Source: Synergistaceae bacterium (GTDB lineage: Bacteria; Synergistota; Synergistia; Synergistales; Aminobacteriaceae). From it: a DNA stretch of 51,260 bases. The stretch covers positions 74,442 to 125,701 of the forward strand of contig JAFSJJ010000010.1 of NCBI GenBank assembly GCA_017439345.1. The letters run 5' to 3'. The notes beneath the pieces were generated by a model. It did not search any database. It was not told the origin of the DNA and was given only the letters and a program-made list of their open reading frames with translations. Position numbers and translations under genes: made by a program. Of this stretch, positions 17,661 to 26,476 are shown piece after piece (position 1 is the first letter of the stretch; every line of letters begins with the position of its first letter).

Positions 17661-18563
17661 TTAGTGAAGTCCGTTAGCCTTGCAGAGTTCAAGAGTCTTC
17701 TTGAGGGCTTCGAGTCCTTCAGGAGTAATCTTGCTGAATGGTCTTCTGCACGGTCCTACAGGATTCCCTAATAATCCTGCTGCCATCTTTACGATTGTGT
17801 TAGGGTTGCCGTACTTGAAGCAGTTCCGGAAAATTCTTATGCTGTCCTGAACTTTTTTAGCGCGCTCTATATCACCTGCCGAGAAAGCCTCGTAAATCTC
17901 GACCATAGTACGCGGGAAGACGTTGGCACATCCTGCGATTCCTCCCTTGCCTCCGAAACATAATGCAGGAAGTATCAGGGAGTCATTTCCTGATAAGACG
18001 CTGAACTCTTTTCCGATGTCTGTAGTGAGTTCGATATATTGCTTCATGTTGTCGAAATTTCCGCTTGAATCTTTAGCACCTGAAATATTAGCAACGTCCT
18101 TAGCGAGTCTTGCTACTGTAACGGGGGCTAAAGCGTTTCCGGTTCTTGCAGGAATGTTATATAACACTACGGGAATTTTCACGGACTCTGCAACTGTCTT
18201 GAAGTGATCATATAATTCATCTTGTGAGGCAGCTGCAAAATAAGGAACTATCACAGAGAGAACATCTGCGCCGATCTCTTCAGCTTCTTTGCTAAGTGTA
18301 ATCGTCTCTTTCGTAGTCGGGCAGCCTGTACCGGCATAAACGGGGACTCTTTTCTTGACTTCATCGACTACGACCTTGAGAATCTGCACCTTCTCTTTAT
18401 GACTCAAAGCGTAGGCTTCTCCGTTAGTTCCCAGAGCAAAGACTCCGGATGCTCCTGCGTCAATCATTCTGTTTACTTGATGGCGGAGTTCTGACTCGTT
18501 AATGCTCTCGTCATCGTTCATAGGCGTTAATATTGGCGGTATGATTCCTTTTATGAGTGTCAT
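17661..18563 (-). CDS. DapA/N-acetylneuraminate lyase-family aldolase or dehydratase
   Basis: The 300-residue TIM-barrel protein has FALGTNGEAYALS (about 41-53) in place of the GTTGE of true DapA, the Tyr motif YNIPARTG (about 134-141), and the Schiff-base Lys in ISGAKDSSGN (about 158-167). CFGGKGGIAGCANVFP follows. The family joins or splits pyruvate and an aldehyde, or dehydrates keto-acid sugars. GTNGE and the operon suggest a catabolic member rather than lysine biosynthesis. It could split a 2-keto-3-deoxy acid into pyruvate and an aldehyde that the adjacent alcohol dehydrogenase reduces; this is inference. It lies 21 bases upstream of the PdxA2-like start and 15 bases after the dehydrogenase gene. 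Confidence 0.88.
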   Translation of the reverse strand: MTLIKGIIPPILTPMNDDESINESELRHQVNRMIDAGASGVFALGTNGEAYALSHKEKVQILKVVVDEVKKRVPVYAGTGCPTTKETITLSKEAEEIGADVLSVIVPYFAAASQDELYDHFKTVAESVKIPVVLYNIPARTGNALAPVTVARLAKDVANISGAKDSSGNFDNMKQYIELTTDIGKEFSVLSGNDSLILPALCFGGKGGIAGCANVFPRTMVEIYEAFSAGDIERAKKVQDSIRIFRNCFKYGNPNTIVKMAAGLLGNPVGPCRRPFSKITPEGLEALKKTLELCKANGLH

Positions 18564-18578
18564 GAAAATTTGACTCCT

Positions 18579-19733
18579 TTACATTATTTCAAGATAAATT
18601 TTGCGAGCGTCTTCGGGCGTAACTTTTCGTCTATTATTCACGAGTAATCTTGTAACCTGCATACCAGCATCAACAAGCCAGTCTAAATCGCTCTCAGGGA
18701 CTCCGAAATCTTTTAGGCTCTTGGGAATGTCAAGATGATTTACTATTTCGCCGAGTCTCTGAATCACAGCTTGACTCTTTGACTCTTGAGTCGAAGCATT
18801 GCCCTTCATGCACCTGTCATATACTTTTGCGAATAGCTCCCTGCACTCGCTCTCATTGAACTTCATAACAGGTACTAAGAGAATCGCATTTGAAACTCCG
18901 TGTGCAATGTGGTACTTGCCTCCTAAAGGGTAACTCAGGGCGTGAACTGCTGTAGTTCCTGAAGCTGTAATTGCGACTCCTCCGTAGAAGCTGCCTATCT
19001 GCATATTTAACTTGGCCTGCATTGAGTCAGGGTCATCACAAGCTGAAATTATGCTGTTGAGAATTAAGTCAAGTCCCTCAAGAGCAAATGTGTTGCTGAA
19101 TGGGTTAGCTTTATTGCTCGTGAAACATTCTATGCAGTGTGCAAGAGCGTCAATACCTGTAGCAGCTGCAATTTTTCGAGGCAGTTTCTTAATCATAACA
19201 GCGTCAAGAATCACATAATCAGAGATCATAGCGTTATTGACTATACCGACCTTGAGTTCACGTTCAGGGACAGCGACAATTGCATTAGGAGTAGCTTCAC
19301 TGCCTGTGCCTGCCGTTGTAGGAATTAAGAGAGTCTTAATGTATTTGCGTGCTCTTGCAGGGTCATCGAGTAAATCTTTTATCGAGTAGTCATCAGTCAT
19401 CAATATGCTTGCAAGTTTCGCAGTATCCATGACGCTGCCTCCTCCGACTGCAAGAATGAAATCCGCGCCGTAGTCTCTGCACTGGTCGACTAACTTTTGA
19501 GCCTGAATGTAGCTTGGCTCCGGCGGTAAGTCGTTCAGAATGACATAATCGACTCCGGATTTCTTGACCTCATTCAACGGGAAATCAAGAAGTCCTGCTC
19601 CTTGTATGCCCTTGTCCGTGAAGATTGCCAGCTTCCTGACTCCTTCAGCTTTGAGAACAGGTGTTATATTGCTTAATGAGTCCTCGCCGCTGAAAACCTG
19701 TTTAGGCATTCCTAGTGTGTATTTTGCTAACAT
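18579..19733 (-). CDS. Iron-containing alcohol dehydrogenase
   Basis: The 384-residue protein has the group III dehydrogenase pattern: the NAD-binding loop FILAVGGGSVMDTAKLASIL (near 94-113), the PTTAGTGSEATPNAI stretch (near 138-152), and metal ligands in DALAHCIECF (near 194-203) and HGVSNAILLVPV with the conserved His (near 262-281). It interconverts an aldehyde or ketone and an alcohol with NAD(P)H, using Fe2+ or Zn2+, in the cytoplasm. Its position between the lyase and kinase genes suggests it handles an aldehyde from the acid-sugar pathway or oxidises the incoming hydroxy acid. The direction is unknown. The gene starts 27 bases after the DUF1537 stop. Confidence 0.9.
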   Translation of the reverse strand: MLAKYTLGMPKQVFSGEDSLSNITPVLKAEGVRKLAIFTDKGIQGAGLLDFPLNEVKKSGVDYVILNDLPPEPSYIQAQKLVDQCRDYGADFILAVGGGSVMDTAKLASILMTDDYSIKDLLDDPARARKYIKTLLIPTTAGTGSEATPNAIVAVPERELKVGIVNNAMISDYVILDAVMIKKLPRKIAAATGIDALAHCIECFTSNKANPFSNTFALEGLDLILNSIISACDDPDSMQAKLNMQIGSFYGGVAITASGTTAVHALSYPLGGKYHIAHGVSNAILLVPVMKFNESECRELFAKVYDRCMKGNASTQESKSQAVIQRLGEIVNHLDIPKSLKDFGVPESDLDWLVDAGMQVTRLLVNNRRKVTPEDARKIYLEIM

Positions 19734-19760
19734 GTTTTACCCCCTTGATAAATTTATTTC

Positions 19761-20957
19761 TTAACCGGAAATCTTAACTAGTAAATCTTTATCTCCGAAG
19801 CCTCCGGATTTTGCCATTATGTAATAATTCTTATCGTGATAAATAAAACTTGTCAGGACGACTCCCTTTTCAATCTCACAGACCGGTACAAGTTCGTGAA
19901 CGTTCACTGCCTGCATCAGAGCTAATAACGTATCGCCCCCGACGCACATTAGGCGCGCATTGAGTCCCTCGTCTAATAAAGCCTTCGCCGCTCCTGTAAC
20001 TGAACGCGAAATATATAATCTAACTTGTTCGATACTCAGAGCATGAGACTTTATATATTCATCAGTAAGAAATTTTTCACCGGGATTATTCGAGTCTAAT
20101 ATTGCGTTAGAGTCCTGAATGTCATTGAGAATCTTTCTTGCGAACTCTTTACATGACTTACTGTCAGGCCAGTCTGGATTTAATTTGTCCTGAACACGTA
20201 AATATATCCTCTTGAAACCGTGAGACTCTGCGAAGTCTATTTGAGCAATCGTTACGGGATTGACTGAACCGCATATCATGAAAAATTGCTTGGGCATCTC
20301 CGGAACTGAAGACTCATTAACTGATTCGAAGCCGAGAACTTTAGCCAGCACTCCTGCAAAACCTGCACACCCTGCCGTCAGTCTGAGTCCTTCACTTCCC
20401 AAACTCTGAGCTATATTCATCATATCTGAATCACTTTCAGAGTCATAGACTCGAATATTTTTATCAGTCTGAAGCGCAATGATTTTATTAACGTCTGACT
20501 CTTTCACAGGTTCAAACGGATCACGAGCGAACATGCTTTGATTAACCTGTACGCCATCAATATAGTGAATCCCATTCTTAGTAATTCTCTTCATAGCCGG
20601 AAATGCTGGAATAAATGCCATACTCTCAAGGCCAAGAGCGTCAAGACATGCTGCGAGTTCACTCCCTATGTTGCCCCTGAGCCCAGAGTCAGTCTTCTTA
20701 TATATGTATGGAACGCCGAAATCTTTTGCACGAGCTGTGAAATCATGAACGATTTTATACGCTTTATCAGGTGTCAAGTGTCTTGTCTCTGCATCGAAAA
20801 TTAACACGTCAAGATTCAACGCCCTGTTGAAGTCGTAACGCGAGTCCGTAACAACTTTTGCAGCCGCTCCCATTGAAGAGAATTGAACGCCGGTATCGAG
20901 AGCACCAGTAAAATCATCAGCTATAACTAATAGCTTTAAGTCCGAAAACTTTAGCAT
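19761..20957 (-). CDS. Four-carbon acid sugar kinase (DUF1537 family)
   Basis: The 398-residue protein begins with the DUF1537 N-terminal motif LLVIADDFTGALDTGVQFSS (substrate domain) and continues with KKTDSGLRGNIGSELAACLD. The C-terminal nucleotide domain shows SRSVTGAAKALLDEGL, CVGGDTLLALMQ and KSGGFGDKDLLVKI. Members phosphorylate D-threonate, D-erythronate, L-threonate or 2-oxo-tetronate at O-4 with ATP, and this activity has been assigned to pathways that also use PdxA2. It is the first gene of the operon. Its start is preceded by GGAG in a 368-bp divergent gap shared with a LytTR two-component system. The substrate isomer cannot be read from sequence. Confidence 0.9.
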   Translation of the reverse strand: MLKFSDLKLLVIADDFTGALDTGVQFSSMGAAAKVVTDSRYDFNRALNLDVLIFDAETRHLTPDKAYKIVHDFTARAKDFGVPYIYKKTDSGLRGNIGSELAACLDALGLESMAFIPAFPAMKRITKNGIHYIDGVQVNQSMFARDPFEPVKESDVNKIIALQTDKNIRVYDSESDSDMMNIAQSLGSEGLRLTAGCAGFAGVLAKVLGFESVNESSVPEMPKQFFMICGSVNPVTIAQIDFAESHGFKRIYLRVQDKLNPDWPDSKSCKEFARKILNDIQDSNAILDSNNPGEKFLTDEYIKSHALSIEQVRLYISRSVTGAAKALLDEGLNARLMCVGGDTLLALMQAVNVHELVPVCEIEKGVVLTSFIYHDKNYYIMAKSGGFGDKDLLVKISG

Positions 20958-21325
20958 TTATTGCGCTCCGGTTATGTAAAATTTTATGTTTGTGTGAATG
21001 AATGAAAGTTTAACAAAATTTTCTGAAAAAATAAACTAGTCATTACGCATAAAGAGTCTTAAACTCTGATATAATTTACTCACAGCTTCAAAAACTCTTC
21101 ACATGTTCAAAGCAGAGACTCGAGTTACTAATACATTTACTAATACAATTACAAGCAATGACTCATCATGATAACGAGCTTCAAAGCACACTGCCTCATG
21201 ATTAACTTTTCATTCTTTCGTGAACGTCGTTTTTATTTCGTGAATGTCAACGCCCTCTTATTGAGAATGACTCTTGAACGTGAAATAATTTATTAAACGT
21301 AACTTGAAAGGGGAGAAGCAATCTC
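20958..21325. promoter_or_regulatory. Divergent control region between the acid-sugar operon and the LytTR system
   Basis: This 368-bp gap holds no credible gene. It is AT-rich and contains an 11-bp direct repeat TTACTAATACA (21125-21135 and 21137-21147), a TATAAT at 21070-21075 without a good -35, and the 20-bp-spaced repeat at 21217-21248 listed separately. GAGTC/GACTC occurs four times. Promoters for both directions should lie here, but I cannot place them. Confidence 0.6.
21217..21248. promoter_or_regulatory. Direct repeat, candidate LytTR-type operator
   Basis: TTCGTGAACGTC (21217-21228) recurs as TTCGTGAATGTC (21237-21248), a 20-bp period with 11 of 12 bases identical. It lies 78-109 bp upstream of the LytTR regulator. 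On the minus strand each unit holds a GT/AT-T core (GACGTTCAC, GACATTCAC) loosely like the 9-bp half-sites of LytTR proteins, which sit as direct repeats about 21-22 bp apart. A related TGAACGT stands at 21275-21281. Confidence 0.45.
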
Positions 21326-22072
21326 ATGAATCTTAATATTGCAGTCGTTGATGATATGAGACTCGATGCCGAAAAGTTATCGCGCGTAGTTCAACGGTGG
21401 CTCACTGAGAACGAGCAGGCATCATGGACTCTGACTCACTACATGAACGGTGAAGAGCTGATAAAAACTTTTGAGCCTGATAAATATAATCTCGTCTTCA
21501 TGGATATATTAATGCAGAATCTTAACGGCATTGACACAGCACGAAAGATTCGCAATTATGATAATCACGCCTTGATAGTATTCACGACAACTTCAAGAGA
21601 GTTTGCTTTTGACGCGTTCCCCCTTCACCCGTTTGATTATGTGTTAAAGCCCTATGACTCAGAACGAGTGACTCAAGTTTTATCTGAAGCTGTGAATTTT
21701 CTCAAAGCTCCTGACCCTGTTATTAACGTTAGAGTCTCCCGGAGCGTTTACTCTATTCCATTGAGAAATATTGCTGTAGTGTCGGCAAGAGATCATTTCG
21801 TTGAATTGAATTTAACTGACGGAAGATGTTTATTATGTTCAATGAGTTTTCATGAAGTCGAGAAAGTATTAAATGATGACTTAAGATTTTTATTATGCAA
21901 TCGGGGCGTTATTATTAATATGGACTCTGTGTCGTCTCTGACTCGCAACAAAGATGTCTTCGTCATGAAGGACGGCTCTCGATGTGTTATAAGAGTCAGA
22001 GGCCGCGCGAATATCATTGACAAGTTCACGCAGTATCAGCTCTTGAAACTCAAAGGAGAAATTCAGCGTTGA
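21326..22072 (+). CDS. LytTR-family response regulator
   Basis: The 248-residue protein has a receiver domain (1-125; acidic pair Asp9/Asp10, phosphoacceptor Asp60 in LVFMDILM, Lys near 108 in VLKPYDSE) and a LytTR DNA-binding domain (about 138-240; SIPLRNIAVVSARDHFVEL, then FLLCNRGVIINMDSVSSL). Such AgrA/LytR-type regulators bind paired direct repeats; one lies upstream. A GGGGAG site precedes the ATG. The kinase gene overlaps by four bases, and the acid-sugar operon is divergent. Control of that operon is likely from position but not shown. Confidence 0.93.
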   Translation: MNLNIAVVDDMRLDAEKLSRVVQRWLTENEQASWTLTHYMNGEELIKTFEPDKYNLVFMDILMQNLNGIDTARKIRNYDNHALIVFTTTSREFAFDAFPLHPFDYVLKPYDSERVTQVLSEAVNFLKAPDPVINVRVSRSVYSIPLRNIAVVSARDHFVELNLTDGRCLLCSMSFHEVEKVLNDDLRFLLCNRGVIINMDSVSSLTRNKDVFVMKDGSRCVIRVRGRANIIDKFTQYQLLKLKGEIQR

Positions 22073-23385
22073 ATAATCTTGCTCTTCGTTACAGTCTTGA
22101 ATTTGCTTTAATTATTCCTGCGGCAGTGTTTGCAGTGCTTCCTGTGATTGATGATCTGAAATTTGACTCGCTCTATGCACTTGGCCTTAGCATAATATTT
22201 CTCGGAGCGTTTATATTAACAGGTTCTTATTTATGCGTGAATTATTTTCCCAGAGTCAGGACGTTATTTATTCCCGGAATGTTAATATTATTTCTCGTGT
22301 ATGTTTTTTGCGTGAATGCTGCACTTAACCGCAAGTTATTCTGCTTCTTCAATGCTGTAATGCTGACGGGATTTTGTCCAATGTATGCAACGATACTAAC
22401 CGGCCCCCTTGAGCTTGGCAACGAGTCAGGAGTGTTCACAATTACTTCAGGGCTTGTGAGTCTGGGACTCTCTGTGATTATAGGCTTGATGTTCTATAAG
22501 ACTCTAAGAGTGAAACTTCCGATGCTGCTTAATCTTAATGAGGAGAGAATCAGCGCGCTTTGGGATTATTTATTTCTGATTCCGTTATGTGCCTCGCTGT
22601 TCATGTACTGGATAACGCCGAATTATCCCAGAGTCGTAATGACAGAGAGAGTCAGGCCTGTAGGTTTAGCCCTGTATTTGTTGATTCCGTTGATGATATT
22701 TATTCTCTATCACGTGTCGTATTTCTTGACAGCAGCATTAACGGAGAGCGCTAAGTTAAGGCAGGAAAATATATTTTTGCAGATGGAGAGCAAGAGGTAT
22801 AAAGAACTCAAGGACTACATGGCCAAGACCAGGACTCTAAGGCATGATTTCAGGCAGCATTTGTTGATCATCTCACAGCTTGCGGACTCGAATAGACTCG
22901 ATGAACTTAGAAATTATCTTGCTGAATTGTCAGGTTCTGCGGGACTGAGTTATAAAGGCTTCTGCATGAACAACGCTGTTGACGCTGTAGCATCGTATTA
23001 TGACTCTATAGCTCTATCGCAGGACTCGAAATTTGAATGGAAGTTAGAGCTGCCCTCAAGTCTTCCCGTCAAAGAGTCAGATTACTGCGTTATATTGGGA
23101 AATCTCTTAGAGAACGCGTTACGAGCCGTGAAAGATTTACCAGTTACAGAGCGTGTTATCAAGGTCAATGCTTCAATGTTGTCCGAGTGCATGACAGGAA
23201 TCTCAATAGAAAATAATTTTGCAGGAAATATAATATTCGCTAAGAACGGTCTGCCAGTCTCACAGCTTGAAGGACACGGTATAGGTCTTGCTTCTGTATC
23301 GAATATAGTCGAACGTTACGGAGGTTCTATGAGTATTAATGCTAATAATCATATTTTCTCTGTCGGAATAATTTTATATTTGTAA
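22069..23385 (+). CDS. GHKL sensor histidine kinase (AgrC/DcuS-like cytoplasmic half)
   Basis: The 438-residue protein starts at TTG within TTGA, overlapping the regulator stop, with an AAAGGAG site 12 bases before. About seven hydrophobic spans fill residues 10-222 with little periplasmic sequence, so the signal is probably sensed in or near the membrane. A coiled linker leads to the phosphoacceptor His259 in RTLRHDFRQHL, the N box (LGNLLENALRAV) and the G box (GHGIGLASVSNIVERYGG). This is the HPK10/GHKL type that pairs with LytTR regulators. In related anaerobes such pairs sense peptides or nutrients; here the divergent transport operon favours a nutrient cue, which is inference. Confidence 0.9.
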   Translation: MNNLALRYSLEFALIIPAAVFAVLPVIDDLKFDSLYALGLSIIFLGAFILTGSYLCVNYFPRVRTLFIPGMLILFLVYVFCVNAALNRKLFCFFNAVMLTGFCPMYATILTGPLELGNESGVFTITSGLVSLGLSVIIGLMFYKTLRVKLPMLLNLNEERISALWDYLFLIPLCASLFMYWITPNYPRVVMTERVRPVGLALYLLIPLMIFILYHVSYFLTAALTESAKLRQENIFLQMESKRYKELKDYMAKTRTLRHDFRQHLLIISQLADSNRLDELRNYLAELSGSAGLSYKGFCMNNAVDAVASYYDSIALSQDSKFEWKLELPSSLPVKESDYCVILGNLLENALRAVKDLPVTERVIKVNASMLSECMTGISIENNFAGNIIFAKNGLPVSQLEGHGIGLASVSNIVERYGGSMSINANNHIFSVGIILYL

Positions 23386-23419
23386 CATGAAGCGTTTATT
23401 ATTTATTAGAGTAAAGAAC

Positions 23420-23451
23420 TTCCCGGTGAAATTAATTTTTTAAGTCGGGGA
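23420..23451 (+). terminator. Weak hairpin after the sensor kinase gene
   Basis: TTCCCG pairs with CGGGGA across a 20-base loop, followed by a T-rich but broken tract. It may end the two-component transcript; the evidence is weak. Confidence 0.35.
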
Positions 23452-23496
23452 TCATTCTTTAAATATATTTTTTATTAACAGGAGGAATGTTTTATC

Positions 23497-23940
23497 ATGA
23501 AACGTTTATTCACTCTCTCAGCAGTATTAGTTCTCGCATTGTCATTCGCAGCTTTCGGAGCAGTTCAGGACTTCGGAAGATTCACCCTTGATGTTCCTGA
23601 AGGCTGGACAGGTACTTTTCAGGCTCCCAGCGCAATAATCACCAAGAACGACAACACAGCACAGCTCGTAGTTACGATCTCAGGGACTGAAGGCGCATCA
23701 CTCGGAGATATAGCAGCAGGAGTCGCAGAAGCATTCAAGCAGCAGGGCTTCACGAATCTCACGGAACCTACAGCAGACTCGGACGGTGATTACTCGTTTG
23801 AAGGAGTCAATCCTCAGGGAGCAAAGAGTCATGTTCTGATAACTGGTGCTGACGATGAGTTCTGCATGTTCACGATGACGGGACTCGAGACCGCAGCGGA
23901 TGAGATTCAGGCAATAATAGGCTCGCTTGCAGAGAAATAG
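23497..23940 (+). CDS. Small secreted protein, paralogue of 24057-24473, unknown function
   Basis: The 147-residue protein has a signal peptide (about 1-21, ending AFG/A) and a compact domain with a Trp-containing start (FTLDVPEGWTG). This is followed by the segment DGDYSFEGVNPQGAKSHVLI and a hydrophobic strand (EFCMFTMTGLE). The same layout recurs in the next secreted protein, so the two are paralogues. The fold looks like a small alpha/beta domain of the kind in PsbP- or DUF1795-like proteins, but I do not claim membership. AGGAGGA precedes the ATG and a strong terminator follows, so it forms its own transcript and may be well expressed. Confidence 0.8.
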   Translation: MKRLFTLSAVLVLALSFAAFGAVQDFGRFTLDVPEGWTGTFQAPSAIITKNDNTAQLVVTISGTEGASLGDIAAGVAEAFKQQGFTNLTEPTADSDGDYSFEGVNPQGAKSHVLITGADDEFCMFTMTGLETAADEIQAIIGSLAEK

Positions 23941-23979
23941 TTTTGCAGCTTACGTTACGTTAATTATATTAAGTATTTC

Positions 23980-24020
23980 ACCGGAGGACTTGTGATAGAC
24001 TTGCAGGCTCTCCGGTTTTA
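23980..24020 (+). terminator. Rho-independent terminator
   Basis: ACCGGAG (23980-23986) pairs perfectly with CTCCGGT (24010-24016) and runs into TTTTATTAT. It separates the two paralogous secreted-protein genes. Confidence 0.85.
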
Positions 24021-24056
24021 TTATATTAATAATTTATTCATGGAGGTGTGTTATTC

Positions 24057-24473
24057 ATGCGCAAAGTTTTTATTTCGTTAATTATATTTCTCGTCATGGC
24101 TTCTGAGTCACTCGCAGGCTTCAAAGTTACTTTGCCTTCAAGCTGGATTCGTCAGGACTCCGGCAGCACTATGGTAATTAAATCACTGAACACTAACGCT
24201 TCTATAGCAGCAGCAATTAACTCAATGGGAGGCGCGGACTTCACTGAAATAGTAGAGAGACTCTATATTCAGATGCAGGGCACGGACTTAGAGCAGGACG
24301 AAGACGGTGATTATTCGTTCAGCTTCGTGGATAATTCAGGAGCAGAAGGCTTCGTTATAATTACTGGTGAAGATGATTATTATCTTGTTATATCCGTATC
24401 AGGCTTCCAGGACGATGAGAAGATAAAAGATGATATTGCGAATATATTAGACTCTCTTGAATATGACGATTAA
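24057..24473 (+). CDS. Small secreted protein, paralogue of 23497-23940, unknown function
   Basis: The start at 24057 is chosen because GGAGG lies ten bases before it; an in-frame GTG at 24048 overlaps that site. The protein is 138 residues with a signal peptide (about 1-20, ending LAG). It contains the paralogue pattern LPSSWIRQDSG, DEDGDYSFSFVDNSGAEGFV and DDYYLVISVSGFQDD. It is more acidic at the C-terminus (LEYDD) than its neighbour. No family is recognised. The pair lies between a two-component system and the glycogen genes, with no functional link evident. Confidence 0.8.
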   Translation: MRKVFISLIIFLVMASESLAGFKVTLPSSWIRQDSGSTMVIKSLNTNASIAAAINSMGGADFTEIVERLYIQMQGTDLEQDEDGDYSFSFVDNSGAEGFVIITGEDDYYLVISVSGFQDDEKIKDDIANILDSLEYDD

Positions 24474-24686
24474 TGCCTTTGACTTCGGGACTTGAATATT
24501 AACCGGCTTGCAGAAATCTTAATTAGCAAGTAAATAAAAATCGCAAAATATCACGTTTTGTGAGATAATGCACTCTGATATGAAAACTAAAATCCATTTC
24601 AATTATAAATGTTCTTGCAGGTGGTCAAATGGTAAAAAGTTTCGCCCGTCTGCTTTTAAAACCGGAAAGGAGCTCTGTATATAAAC

Positions 24687-26432
24687 ATGATTCAAAGACT
24701 GCATCGAAGCGACTTAGGGAACTCTCTCAGGACGCTTATGGAAAATGATCCCGCCTTCCGACCTGTTGCATATTTCTCAATGGAAGTCGGCCTCAAAGAG
24801 TCAATCCCGACATATTCCGGAGGACTTGGCGTATTAGCGGGCGATATTCTCAAGAGTGCTGCTGATTTGGGAGTCCCCATGGCTGGAGTTACTCTTTTGT
24901 ATCGCAAAGGCTATTTTGTTCAGGAGTTTAACCAGGACGACTGGCAGAAAGAAAAACCCGTTGTTTGGGATCCCACGAAGGAGTTAACGCTCTTACCTAA
25001 TAAAATTTCGATCACTATTCAGGGCCGCGAGATTCAAGTAGGTGTTTGGGTATACGAGATAATAGGCTCAACAGGATACCCTCTTCCCGTTTATTTTCTT
25101 GATACTGACTTCGAACCTAATCACCCCGATGATAGAAAATTATGCTGGTATCTTTACGGCGGCGATAACCGTTACAGGCTCTGCCAGGAATTCATACTCG
25201 GAGTCGGCGGCTTGAGAATGCTTCGTGCATTGGGCTACATGAACATTGACACGTTCCATCTTAATGAAGGACATGCAGGCTTCTTGACGCTCGAATTAAT
25301 GCGCGAACTTGGCTACTATGACCCTGATAGAATTAGAGAGCAGGTTGTCTTCACGACTCATACTCCAGTACCTGCAGGACATGACTACTTCACGTTCGGT
25401 GAGATTGATCAGGTCTTCCCTGATGATGCAAGAAATACGATTCATAAAATGATTCCAGATAAGCCCGGAGTCTCAATGACTGAACTCGGCTTACGCTACA
25501 GCAGATACGTCAACGGAGTCGCCAAGAAACATGCAGAGGTCAGCAACGCAATGTTCAATATGGAAACTGTTGACTGGGTAACTAATGGAATTCACCCGAC
25601 CACATGGATCAGCTCAGGAATGAGGAAGCTCTATAATAAGCATATACCGGGCTGGGAGTTAGACCCCGGAAGGCTCGTTCAGGCTCTTACTATTCCGAAA
25701 GAAGAAGTGTGGGCAGCTCATCAGGCTTCTAAATTAAGGCTCTTCGCAAGGATTCTTGAGACCAACGGAGTCCAGTTAGATCCCGATGTATTGACGTTAG
25801 GATTTGCAAGACGTGCCGCAACGTATAAGAGAGCAGATTTGTTATTAACTGACGTAGAGAGACTCAAGCGTATAGCAGGCAATAAGAGAGTCCAGTTTAT
25901 TTTCTCGAGTAAGTCTCACCCTCACGATGACGGCGGAAAGAGATTACTTCAGAAGATTAGACGTGCTTCGAAAGAACTTGCTGACGATGTGCCGATAGTC
26001 TTTATTGATAATTATAATATGGAGATCGCTTCGTTATTGACCCAGGGCGTTGACGTATGGCTTAATACCCCGTTGAGACCAAGAGAGGCGAGCGGAACTT
26101 CAGGAATGAAATGCGCAATGAACGGCATAATGAATTTCAGTGTCCTTGACGGCTGGTGGATCGAAGGCTGGATTGAAGATGTAACAGGCTGGTCAATAGG
26201 TCCTGCACCGACAGAGACGGAAGCAAATGCTCATTATGACGAGAATCTTGACGCAATAGACTTGTACGAAAAATTAGAGAAAAAAGTTATCCCCACGTAC
26301 TACAATAATCATGACAAGTGGGTTGACATGATGAGGCATACAATAGCCCTTGATGCGAGCTTCTTTAATACTCATAGGGTCGTTCGCGAGTACGCTGCAA
26401 AAGCATATTCAATTGATTTCAGGGGTATGTAG
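24687..26432 (+). CDS. glgP: Alpha-glucan (glycogen) phosphorylase, short GT35 type
   Basis: The 581-residue enzyme releases glucose-1-phosphate from alpha-1,4-glucan. It is the short GT35 form, lacking the N-terminal regulatory part of the 800-residue type. Visible motifs are VAYFSMEVGLKESIPTYSGG (near 28-47), HLNEGHAGF (near 193-201), TTHTPVPAGHDYF, and the PLP-lysine motif EASGTSGMKCAMNG (near 468-481). An AAGGAG site is 15 bases before the ATG, longer than usual, but no better start exists. It is followed after 44 bases by glgA, so breakdown and synthesis enzymes share a transcript. Confidence 0.93.
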   Translation: MIQRLHRSDLGNSLRTLMENDPAFRPVAYFSMEVGLKESIPTYSGGLGVLAGDILKSAADLGVPMAGVTLLYRKGYFVQEFNQDDWQKEKPVVWDPTKELTLLPNKISITIQGREIQVGVWVYEIIGSTGYPLPVYFLDTDFEPNHPDDRKLCWYLYGGDNRYRLCQEFILGVGGLRMLRALGYMNIDTFHLNEGHAGFLTLELMRELGYYDPDRIREQVVFTTHTPVPAGHDYFTFGEIDQVFPDDARNTIHKMIPDKPGVSMTELGLRYSRYVNGVAKKHAEVSNAMFNMETVDWVTNGIHPTTWISSGMRKLYNKHIPGWELDPGRLVQALTIPKEEVWAAHQASKLRLFARILETNGVQLDPDVLTLGFARRAATYKRADLLLTDVERLKRIAGNKRVQFIFSSKSHPHDDGGKRLLQKIRRASKELADDVPIVFIDNYNMEIASLLTQGVDVWLNTPLRPREASGTSGMKCAMNGIMNFSVLDGWWIEGWIEDVTGWSIGPAPTETEANAHYDENLDAIDLYEKLEKKVIPTYYNNHDKWVDMMRHTIALDASFFNTHRVVREYAAKAYSIDFRGM

Positions 26433-26476
26433 CAGATATATAAATTTTTGTAGTGAAAGGAATGTTATTGTCGTAA

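Noticed and set aside
24629-24748. A 39-codon frame (start with an AGGTGG site) overlapping the glgP start
   Set aside because: It ends inside glgP in another frame and has no recognisable motif; it could be a leader but nothing beyond the start site supports it.
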